NCBI GenBank assembly: GCA_964539045.1
Contig: CAZIHW010000130.1
Coordinates: 1 to 5,155 of the forward strand
Length of the DNA stretch: 5,155 nt
Direction of reading: 5' to 3'
DNA from: UBA1227 sp964539045
GTDB taxonomy: Bacteria > Bacillota > Clostridia > Oscillospirales > Acutalibacteraceae
Shown here: one piece after another, positions 1 to 4,766 of the stretch
Layout of the letters: every line of letters begins with the position of its first letter
Position numbering within the stretch: position 1 is the first letter of the stretch
Position numbers and translations under genes: made by a program
Notes under the pieces: generated by a model
What the model was told of the DNA's origin: nothing
Database searches by the model: none
What the model saw: the letters and a program-made list of their open reading frames with translations, nothing else

Positions 1-31
1 TTTATGCACAAAAAATATATATTTTCTTTTA

Positions 32-59
32 TTGGACATTATTCTTAAAATATGTTAAT
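32..59 (+). promoter_or_regulatory. Weak candidate sigma-70-type promoter for the LRR/AOR unit
   Basis: A TTGGAC box (32-37) is followed after 16 bp by GTTAAT (54-59), which matches four of six positions of the -10 consensus. A TAAAAT at 46-51 is an alternative -10 but has no convincing -35. Either choice puts the transcription start at, or just before, the perfect palindrome at 62-87, where an operator would be expected. The assignment is tentative because both boxes are imperfect and the DNA is AT-rich throughout. Confidence 0.3.
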
Positions 60-61
60 GT

Positions 62-87
62 GAATTTATGAACGCGTTCATAAATTC
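62..87. promoter_or_regulatory. Perfect 26-bp palindrome, candidate operator or 5' mRNA stem
   Basis: The half-site GAATTTATGAACG (62-74) is followed directly by its exact reverse complement (75-87), with no spacer and no mismatch. The centre is AACGCGTT. A CG-centred dyad between promoter and ribosome site is typical of operators for dimeric repressors, including LacI-type ones, although it does not fit the 14-bp cre spacing of CcpA. If transcribed it would fold into an 11-bp stem with a CGCG loop. No T-tract follows, so it is not an intrinsic terminator. The cognate regulator is not in the window. Confidence 0.6.
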
Positions 88-110
88 GCGTATTAATAGT
101 ATTTTATATC

Positions 111-116
111 GGGAGG
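111..116 (+). promoter_or_regulatory. Shine-Dalgarno site that sets the start of the LRR gene
   Basis: GGGAGG lies 8 nt before the ATG at 125. The in-frame ATG at 68 lies inside the palindrome and has no such site, so 125 is the preferred start. Confidence 0.85.
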
Positions 117-124
117 CTATATAT

Positions 125-1042
125 ATGTCAAAAAAGGAGTATGAGATCAAACAGCTTTCTGCTTTTTTTGCTGAAAAGGATGCAGACGGTGTTTCCAATT
201 CCGAAAAAGTTGGCGGTTGGGATCCGAACAACATCACAGAGGACACCGGAATAGTTTATGACGAAAACGATAAGCTCATCGGCGTCGGTATTCACATTTA
301 CAACGAGGATGTCTATCCAATCCAGAGTGCAAAGGCCTATTACAGGAAACTCGGGCTTTGCGGATCTTTGAACACAGACAATTTCGAAGATGTAGTTTTC
401 ATGGAACTATACTACAACAACCTCAAAGAGGTTTCCTTGAAAAACATGCCGTCTCTCCGTATACTGGGATATAGAGGATGTAAGGAACTCAAATCAATAG
501 ACATAAGTGAGTGTCCGGCACTTCAGGGACTTGATGCAGGTATTTGCGGCTGTGATCATATAGATATATCAAACAACCCGGAAATGGTAGAATTCTATTG
601 TGATGAAAACCACAACATAACAGAAGTTGATCTTTCGGCAAATCACAAACTCAAATATTTCTATTGCCACAAAAACAACATCTCTGAGTTTGATGGTATG
701 AACAATCCATTGCTCAGACATGTTGACACTACGGAAAATCCTATGACCCATCTTAAATGCTATGCACCCCGCCCCGATCACGAGGATGAGCGCGGAGCAG
801 ATGAGATAATCGAGCTGACTGCTGCAGAGGGTGGATATGTAGGAGTTCTCTTCAAGCCTATTTACAACGAGAAGTGGAAAGAGACAGGAGAGTGGATGCA
901 AAAATTTGTAGCCAAGGCAAAGGACGGTTATGTATTTGACAGTTGGATAAATGCCGACGGAGAGGCCGTATCGAAGGAAGCAAGTTGGGATGTAGACTTC
1001 GGTACTTCGGCAGTTCTTACTGCAACATTCAAAAAAGCTTAA
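125..1042 (+). CDS. Leucine-rich-repeat protein with C-terminal InlB B-repeat-like domain, no signal peptide
   Basis: The product is 305 residues with the start at 125, set by GGGAGG 8 nt upstream; an in-frame ATG at 68 is less likely. Residues 8-60 resemble the segment that precedes the repeats in bacterial LRR proteins (FF..KDADG..N....GWDPNN, then a TGIVYDENDKLIGV strand). Residues 91-212 hold about five or six LRR units of 20-22 residues, with recurring L..L....C.....IDIS..P or VDLS.N patterns (IDIS at 125-128 and 146-149, VDLS at 168-171). Residues 230-303 (EGGYVGV, AKDGYVFDSWINADGE, then VLTATF) look like the divergent InlB B-repeat/bacterial repeat fold. Such proteins are usually exported and bind proteins or glycans, but no signal peptide, membrane helix or sorting motif is seen here, so it should be cytosolic or leave the cell by another route. 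It is probably cotranscribed with the oxidoreductase 42 bp downstream. The molecular role is unknown. Confidence 0.85.
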   Translation: MSKKEYEIKQLSAFFAEKDADGVSNSEKVGGWDPNNITEDTGIVYDENDKLIGVGIHIYNEDVYPIQSAKAYYRKLGLCGSLNTDNFEDVVFMELYYNNLKEVSLKNMPSLRILGYRGCKELKSIDISECPALQGLDAGICGCDHIDISNNPEMVEFYCDENHNITEVDLSANHKLKYFYCHKNNISEFDGMNNPLLRHVDTTENPMTHLKCYAPRPDHEDERGADEIIELTAAEGGYVGVLFKPIYNEKWKETGEWMQKFVAKAKDGYVFDSWINADGEAVSKEASWDVDFGTSAVLTATFKKA

Positions 1043-1084
1043 AGTTCAGTGGTGAAAACTTAAAAGTTAAAAGGGTGTGAAAAA

Positions 1085-2797
1085 ATGAAAAAAGTTTTGA
1101 TTAATGCGGAGACAGGTGAGATTTCGATATCACCTTTTAATCAGAAGGAGTACGGCTACTTAGGAGGAAGGGGCCTCATAGCAAAGCTTTTGCTTGATCA
1201 TGTGCCCGCAAAATGTGATGCGTTGGGACCGGATAATCCTCTTTTCTTCTGTACCGGGTATTTCTCGGGAACAATTCTTACAAGCTCAAACAGACTTTCC
1301 GTGGGTACCAAGAGTCCCCTCACCGGGACAGTAAAGGAGTCAAATGCCGGTGGTACATTCGCAAAGTATATGACTGAGCACGGTATAAAGTACATACACA
1401 TAGATCGTGCTGTAACCGACGGCACTTTCAAACTCATTTATATCGATAAAAACGGAAACATATCGCTTAAAGATGCTTCAAAATATGTCGGAATGAAAAA
1501 CTATGAGCTGGGAACTGCTCTCAGATCGGATTTCGGCGAAAATATCTCCATAGCTTCTATCGGACCGGCAGGTGAGATGCAATCCCTGGCTGCGTCAATA
1601 CAGGTCACCGAGTTCCAGACGAACTCCCCGTGCCGTGCAGCAGCAAGAGGCGGCGTAGGTGCAGTTATGGGTTCAAAGGGTATAAAAGCCATCATAATTG
1701 AGAGAGCCGAAACCCCTTATAAAGTTGAAATACCTTCAGAGTATGCTGAGGAGTTTAAAGAGTGCAATAAGGTGGTTGTTCATGCCATAAAAGAAAACCC
1801 GCTCACCGGTCAGCAAATGCGTCTTTTCGGCTCTGCAGCCGGTATAGATGTAACAGGAAAAATGGGCGCACTGCCGGTGAAGAACTTCAACGGCCAATTC
1901 TCTGAAAACTGGGAAACACTCCAATCTACCAACCTGCGCAACCGCATTCTTGAACAAGGAGGCAGAAGCGGAATACCTTGTCAGGCAGGTTGCATTGTCG
2001 CCTGCTCAAATGAATACAAGGATAAAAACGGAAATTATCTTTCTGCCGGCATCGAGTACGAAACAATAGGTCTTTGCGGACCCGACCTTGACATCTATGA
2101 CACCGATGTTATTGTAACCATAGACCGTCTCTGTGATGACATGGGATTTGATACTATAGAAATAGGCAATTCACTTGCTGTTGCTATGGAAAACGGTGTA
2201 CTTCCTTTCGGAGATGCAGAAGGTGCTGTAAATCTTGTGAAAACATCCCTTGATAAGGATTCAAAACTTCCGGCCTTAAGACACGGTTGTTATGCTACCG
2301 GTACATCGCTTGGAGCAAAGAGAATTCCCGTTGCGAAAAAGCAGGCTATAGCCGCATATGACCCGAGAGTTATTTTAGGATATGGTCTTTGCTTTGAAAG
2401 ATCTCCTATGGGCGGCGACCACACATCAGGTTCAGGTCTTACATTCAGAAAGGATCTGACACCCGAGATGCAGGCCGATACCGCACTTGCACAGACCGCG
2501 ACCTGCGACTCTTTCATGTGCTTGTTCCCTTGGTCGGCAGTAAACTATGATATGAATGCAAGAACTGCTATTTGCAGAATGGCAGGCATCCTTGCAGGTG
2601 AACCCGAAGGTCCGGATATGGGTCTCATAGAAAAAATGGGATTTGAAATTCTCGGTATGGAACGCGCCTTCAATGAGAGGGAAGGTTTAACTGAGGATGA
2701 TAACCGATTACCAGACTTCTTCTATATTGAACCCGCAGCAGCAACCGGAGCACCATGGACCAGTCCTTTCGGTGTAAAACCAAAGTGTGAAGAATAA
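1085..2797 (+). CDS. Aldehyde ferredoxin oxidoreductase (AOR) family tungsten/molybdenum enzyme
   Basis: This is a complete 570-residue AOR-family protein, slightly shorter than the usual 600 or so. Known members are cytoplasmic, carry tungsten bis-pterin plus one [4Fe-4S] cluster, and oxidise aldehydes to acids with ferredoxin as acceptor; the substrate cannot be read from sequence. The N-terminal pterin-binding part shows YLGGRGL (25-31), NRLSVGTKSPLTGTVKESNAGG (69-90) and AARGGVGAVMGSKGIKAI (186-203). Cluster ligands are probably C299, C303, C307 and C479. D351xxGFD356 and C474-DSFMC479 correspond to the two DxxGLC/D pterin motifs. IEYET (323-327), GGDHTSG (443-449) and MERAFNEREG (525-534) are also family hallmarks. 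The first cysteines are spaced Cx3Cx3C, whereas the characterised archaeal AOR has Cx2Cx3C. AGGGTG lies 7 nt before the ATG. It is likely in an operon with the LRR gene and is closed by the terminator at 2801-2832. No ferredoxin-like partner subunit or cofactor gene is adjacent. Confidence 0.93.
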   Translation: MKKVLINAETGEISISPFNQKEYGYLGGRGLIAKLLLDHVPAKCDALGPDNPLFFCTGYFSGTILTSSNRLSVGTKSPLTGTVKESNAGGTFAKYMTEHGIKYIHIDRAVTDGTFKLIYIDKNGNISLKDASKYVGMKNYELGTALRSDFGENISIASIGPAGEMQSLAASIQVTEFQTNSPCRAAARGGVGAVMGSKGIKAIIIERAETPYKVEIPSEYAEEFKECNKVVVHAIKENPLTGQQMRLFGSAAGIDVTGKMGALPVKNFNGQFSENWETLQSTNLRNRILEQGGRSGIPCQAGCIVACSNEYKDKNGNYLSAGIEYETIGLCGPDLDIYDTDVIVTIDRLCDDMGFDTIEIGNSLAVAMENGVLPFGDAEGAVNLVKTSLDKDSKLPALRHGCYATGTSLGAKRIPVAKKQAIAAYDPRVILGYGLCFERSPMGGDHTSGSGLTFRKDLTPEMQADTALAQTATCDSFMCLFPWSAVNYDMNARTAICRMAGILAGEPEGPDMGLIEKMGFEILGMERAFNEREGLTEDDNRLPDFFYIEPAAATGAPWTSPFGVKPKCEE

Positions 2798-2800
2798 TTA

Positions 2801-2832
2801 AAAACGCACGGCCTACAAGCCGTGCGTTTTTT
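2801..2832. terminator. Strong intrinsic terminator, probably bidirectional
   Basis: A perfect 12-bp stem (AAAACGCACGGC at 2801-2812 with its complement at 2819-2830) encloses a CTACAA loop and is followed by a T-tract running to 2832. It begins 3 nt after the AOR stop codon. Because the stem starts with A residues, the opposite strand also reads GC-rich stem plus T-run, so it can terminate the leftward gene ending at 2874. Confidence 0.93.
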
Positions 2833-2842
2833 CATATTCATT

Positions 2843-2874
2843 AGCCTTATGGCGCGGTCTCGCGCAGTAAGGCT
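2843..2874 (-). repeat. Interrupted stem-loop at the 3' end of the leftward 138-residue ORF
   Basis: AGCCTTA (2843-2849) pairs with TAAGGCT (2868-2874), and GCGCG (2852-2856) pairs with CGCGC (2861-2865) around a GTCT tetraloop, with a 2x2 internal mismatch between the stems. On the minus strand the structure starts at the last base of the TAA stop codon. No T-tract follows, so it is more likely an mRNA 3' end stabiliser or helper of the terminator at 2801-2832 than a terminator itself. Confidence 0.6.
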
Positions 2875-3290
2875 TAATTCTCGGAAGCCTGAGTCATCCA
2901 CTTATATATAACCGCCATGATCTGGTCGAGATCTGCCTTTATGGCGGGCTCATCATTTAGCATACCGTATGCATCTATTCCTCTGTGTATAACTGCATTA
3001 ACAGTTGAATGGAATTCAGGATCAGTACAGTTTACAAGGAATCCAAACATCTCTGCCGCATATTCGTTACTGTACATAAACTTATCCTTCAAAATGTGAA
3101 GCATGGCATCGCGTACTTCTTTTACCCCGCCATTCTCAAACTCGAGTGCATATGTATTTATACAACCAAACACATATGCGGGTACAATTTGCTTCTCCAC
3201 ATCATCATAAGAATCAATAGGCTTATTGTAAGCGGATATTATTATATCTGCTATTTCATCAACTTCCGAATTAAACTTCTCTAAGTCCAT
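2874..3290 (-). CDS. Small acidic helical protein, possibly Imm48-type immunity protein
   Basis: The product is a 138-residue, acidic, cytosolic-looking protein with no signal peptide or membrane helix. The pattern suggests an all-alpha fold. Segments such as NKPIDSYDDVEKQIVPAYVFG (22-42), LHILKDKFMYS (64-74) and VNAVIHRGIDAYG (97-109) resemble what I recall of the Imm48 family of predicted polymorphic-toxin immunity proteins. This is from memory and is not certain, so a plain hypothetical is the fallback. GAGGG lies 5 nt before the ATG. No toxin gene is visible nearby. The start codon is only 17 nt past an intrinsic terminator stem, so the gene either has a weak promoter overlapping that stem (TATAAG at 3341 to 3336 on the minus strand) or depends on readthrough. 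The terminator at 2801-2832 can end its transcript. Confidence 0.8.
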   Translation of the reverse strand: MDLEKFNSEVDEIADIIISAYNKPIDSYDDVEKQIVPAYVFGCINTYALEFENGGVKEVRDAMLHILKDKFMYSNEYAAEMFGFLVNCTDPEFHSTVNAVIHRGIDAYGMLNDEPAIKADLDQIMAVIYKWMTQASEN

Positions 3291-3305
3291 ATATACCCTC
3301 TCTAT

Positions 3306-3335
3306 AAAAAAGGGCAGCTTAAGAGCTGCCCTTTT
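3306..3335 (-). terminator. Intrinsic terminator between the 47-residue ORF and the 138-residue ORF
   Basis: A perfect 12-bp stem (3308-3319 with 3324-3335) has a four-base loop (3320-3323). On the minus strand the stem reads AAAAGGGCAGCT, loop, AGCTGCCCTTTT, followed by TT, giving six consecutive T. It ends the leftward transcript of the 47-residue ORF. The plus strand is also followed by a T-rich stretch. Its unusual closeness to the Shine-Dalgarno at 3300-3296 makes an attenuator role possible. Confidence 0.88.
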
Positions 3336-3390
3336 CTTATACTTTTATTGTTCTCAAAAAGATTAGCTGCCACCACGCAGTTAAAACCTT

Positions 3391-3534
3391 TTATCTGTGA
3401 AGATCACTTCTGTACCATTTCTGGTCAACCCAGTTCCAAAACTCCTGCACTTTTCCGCTGTGCAATTTAGGACGCAACTTCTCACTAAGTGAACCTATGC
3501 CCTTTGAAACCTTCTCAAGAATTGTATTTAACAT
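3391..3534 (-). CDS. Small basic protein of 47 residues, unknown function
   Basis: An ATG at 3534 is preceded by GGGAGG with a 7-nt gap and by a good promoter (-35 at 3604 to 3599, -10 at 3581 to 3576), and a terminator follows at 3308-3335. All of this supports a real, single-gene unit. The product begins MLNTILEKVSKGIGSLSEKL and contains GKVQEFWNWVDQKWYR (27-42), ending in SDLHR. It has 9 Lys/Arg against 5 Asp/Glu, three Trp (33, 35, 40), no Cys and no cleavable signal peptide. The first 24 residues could form an amphipathic helix, which would suit membrane or nucleic acid contact. I do not recognise a family. Possibilities include a membrane-associating regulatory peptide or a leaderless-bacteriocin-like peptide; neither is shown. 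Confidence 0.72.
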   Translation of the reverse strand: MLNTILEKVSKGIGSLSEKLRPKLHSGKVQEFWNWVDQKWYRSDLHR

Positions 3535-3575
3535 GATTTTGCCTCCCTATCGGTATCCTAACTTTTCACAGGTAG

Positions 3576-3604
3576 ATTATATCAATTATAGTTACGTTTA
3601 GCAA
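3576..3604 (-). promoter_or_regulatory. Sigma-70-type promoter for the 47-residue ORF
   Basis: On the minus strand TTGCTA (3604 to 3599, four of six matches) is followed after exactly 17 bp by a perfect TATAAT (3581 to 3576). The predicted start near 3569 gives a leader of about 35 nt containing the GGGAGG site. Confidence 0.72.
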
Positions 3605-3624
3605 TACAATTCTTTTACATTTGT

Positions 3625-3801
3625 TCAGTTTTGCTTGCGAACTATAGAATACTCGTCACCAAACCTGAAATATGGGCACTCCTTGTAATGGTTTGAGAGA
3701 AGACGTTGGTATTCGTCTTCGTCCATATTTACATTGCACATATACTCTTCATACTCTTCATCATATGAATAGTTAAGGCAGTATTCGCAATTATCCTTCA
3801 T
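3625..3801 (-). CDS. Small four-cysteine protein, DUF6472-like
   Basis: The 58-residue product starts at an ATG (3801) lying inside the last codons of the DUF975 gene, overlapping it by 11 bp in another frame. It is therefore probably made by translational coupling; only a weak GAAGAG precedes the start. The sequence opens MKDNCEYCLNYSYDEEYEEY, has MCNVNMDEDEYQRLL in the middle and ends with KECPYFRFGDEYSIVRKQN. The cysteines are C5, C8, C22 and C42, a CxxC plus two isolated Cys that could bind zinc or another metal. This pattern matches my memory of DUF6472, a small family of unknown function in Clostridia. The conserved CPY.....DEY..VRKQ ending argues strongly for a real gene. Function is unknown. 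The stop at 3625 lies 20 bp before the next promoter, and no terminator is seen between them. Confidence 0.88.
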   Translation of the reverse strand: MKDNCEYCLNYSYDEEYEEYMCNVNMDEDEYQRLLSNHYKECPYFRFGDEYSIVRKQN

Positions 3802-4618
3802 TGGTCTCTTCTACAACCGGAGTCTCTACTATAACCGGAAGCTCTTCTGTAACCGACATGCTCGGCGTGCCTGAGATATTTCTGTAAAATGCGTAGAAGG
3901 CCTGCTCCTGATACGGTGCAAGGAACAGATAGCCTATGCCGAGTGTAAATCCGCTCAAAATAATCCAACCTATAAAGCTGAGTCCTAAGCAGAACAACTC
4001 CCACTTATGGCCCTTCATCATCTGCTTTGATGCCTTGATAGCATCGTTTGCATCCATTTCCGGATGGTCGGCCAGTATATAGAATGTCATCGAATATGAA
4101 AATGCAGCTATGATTCCCGGAATTATAAAAAGTAATGTCCAGAGAACCGTATATATAGTTACGAGGAGGTTAGCCACGAAGCCCTTTAAGAATATGTCAT
4201 AATACTCAAATATGTTTGAAAGCTTCGCTTCTCCATTGCCTTCGTAGAGGTTCTTGTTGAATTTGCAGAGTCCAATCTTGGTGGGACCTCCCAAAATAAA
4301 TGTGGCCAATGCCCAGATTGATAAAATGATACCGACTATGCTGACTATTGTTATCAACACCTGGTTTTCACTGATGAAACGTGCAAGCTCGTCCGCAATT
4401 GCCTGTGATGACTCCGGAGAATTTGCGCCGGCTTCAAAACCGGATTCAAAACCGGAACTAAAGCTGGAAGAACCGGAACCGGCAGAGCCAGAGCTGCTTA
4501 TTGTTGAGCCTCCGAGTAAGGTTGCAACAAATGTAGTCAGTACCGCAATGCCCCAATTTTTATTAAGACTTTCTCTCGCCTGCCTCCTATAATCAGCAGC
4601 CTTCATTGGTTGTAACAT
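3791..4618 (-). CDS. DUF975-family integral membrane protein
   Basis: This 275-residue multi-pass membrane protein starts at the ATG at 4618, 6 nt after AGGGGG; an in-frame TTG at 4648 lacks a Shine-Dalgarno. The order is a basic amphipathic start (KAADYRRQARESLNKNW, 6-22), TM1 about 23-37, a Ser/Gly-rich loop about 38-70, TM2 about 87-110, a hydrophobic block about 147-182 containing LLFIIPGIIAAFSYSM, a conserved segment DAIKASKQMMKGHKWELF (192-209), a last hydrophobic block about 207-233, then APYQEQAFYAFYRNI (234-248) and an acidic tail. The MKGHKW...LSFIGW...LGIGYLFLAPY pattern is the signature I associate with DUF975. The biochemical function is unknown. The Ser/Gly loop includes an exact 12-bp tandem repeat. 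It is cotranscribed with the overlapping DUF6472-like gene and diverges from glmS. Confidence 0.9.
   Translation of the reverse strand: MLQPMKAADYRRQARESLNKNWGIAVLTTFVATLLGGSTISSSGSAGSGSSSFSSGFESGFEAGANSPESSQAIADELARFISENQVLITIVSIVGIILSIWALATFILGGPTKIGLCKFNKNLYEGNGEAKLSNIFEYYDIFLKGFVANLLVTIYTVLWTLLFIIPGIIAAFSYSMTFYILADHPEMDANDAIKASKQMMKGHKWELFCLGLSFIGWIILSGFTLGIGYLFLAPYQEQAFYAFYRNISGTPSMSVTEELPVIVETPVVEETNEG
4433..4456 (-). repeat. Exact 12-bp tandem duplication within the DUF975 gene
   Basis: TTCAAAACCGGA occurs twice head to tail (4433-4444 and 4445-4456). On the coding strand each copy encodes Ser-Gly-Phe-Glu, giving SGFESGFE in the Ser/Gly-rich loop after TM1. Its in-frame length and perfect identity suggest replication slippage in a tolerant loop. 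Confidence 0.9.
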
Positions 4619-4624
4619 AAAAAT

Positions 4625-4630
4625 CCCCCT
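4625..4630 (-). promoter_or_regulatory. Shine-Dalgarno site that sets the DUF975 start
   Basis: AGGGGG on the minus strand lies 6 nt before the ATG at 4618. The next in-frame ATG at 4606 would be 18 nt away and the upstream TTG at 4648 would precede the site, so 4618 is chosen. Confidence 0.85.
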
Positions 4631-4658
4631 AAAAAATTTTTTAAACAACCGCCGTTTA

Positions 4659-4676
4659 CTTTGAATTTATTCAAAG
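4659..4676. promoter_or_regulatory. 18-bp inverted repeat in the DUF975 leader
   Basis: CTTTGAAT and ATTCAAAG flank a 2-bp centre, placed just downstream of the predicted leftward transcription start (about 4680). It could be an operator for the DUF975 unit or a weak AT-rich hairpin (7-bp stem, four-base loop) in the leader. It differs in sequence from the palindrome at 62-87. Confidence 0.5.
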
Positions 4677-4686
4677 CTCATATATA

Positions 4687-4715
4687 ATTTTAATCCCTTT
4701 TTGTTGCTCAGTCAA
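4687..4715 (-). promoter_or_regulatory. Sigma-70-type promoter for the DUF975/DUF6472-like unit
   Basis: On the minus strand TTGACT (4715 to 4710, five of six) is separated by 17 bp from TAAAAT (4692 to 4687, five of six). The predicted leader of about 60 nt contains the inverted repeat at 4659-4676 and the AGGGGG site. Confidence 0.75.
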
Positions 4716-4732
4716 ACAAAATGTGATATATT
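4704..4732 (+). promoter_or_regulatory. Sigma-70-type promoter for glmS, extended -10
   Basis: TTGCTC (4704-4709, a weak -35) is followed after 17 bp by TATATT (4727-4732, five of six) with TG one base upstream (4724-4725), an extended -10 that can offset the weak -35. The start near 4739 leaves a leader of about 28 nt. The -35 box abuts the -35 of the leftward promoter. Confidence 0.65.
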
Positions 4733-4766
4733 ATTAAATCATTCCATTAAAAGGGAGTTGAATTTT

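Noticed and set aside
68..124. N-terminal extension of the LRR protein from the ATG at 68
   Set aside because: The ATG is inside the palindrome and has no Shine-Dalgarno, while GGGAGG is correctly placed for the ATG at 125.
55..246. Leftward 63-residue ORF over the palindrome and LRR start
   Set aside because: It is antisense to the LRR gene, and its end mirrors the rightward reading only because of the palindrome; no ribosome site or family resemblance.
569..901. Leftward 110-residue ORF inside the LRR gene
   Set aside because: It is fully antisense to a well supported coding region, with odd composition and no Shine-Dalgarno.
1043..1084. Possible terminator between the LRR and AOR genes (AAGTT and AACTT, 5-bp stem)
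   Set aside because: The stem is short and AT-rich with no proper T-tract, so cotranscription is the better reading.
1736..1957. Leftward 73-residue ORF inside the AOR gene
   Set aside because: It is antisense to conserved AOR sequence; a shadow frame.
3009..3284. Rightward 91-residue ORF over the 138-residue gene
   Set aside because: The opposite strand has a clear Shine-Dalgarno, balanced composition and a plausible helical protein; this frame has low-quality, I/Y-rich composition.
3360..3383. Hairpin CTGC-GTGGTG-GCAG downstream of the 47-residue ORF
   Set aside because: The stem is only 4 bp; the real terminator is the 12-bp stem at 3308-3335.
3798..4004. Leftward 68-residue ORF in another frame of the DUF975 gene
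   Set aside because: It overlaps the conserved C-terminal part of DUF975, which is intact, and shows no family pattern.
4254..4592. Rightward 112-residue ORF inside the DUF975 gene
   Set aside because: It is antisense; the proline/glutamate pattern is the mirror of the Ser/Gly-rich codons.
4619..4766. glmS ribozyme or another riboswitch
   Set aside because: Two good divergent promoters occupy the region and the rightward leader is only about 28 nt; no conserved core was recognised.
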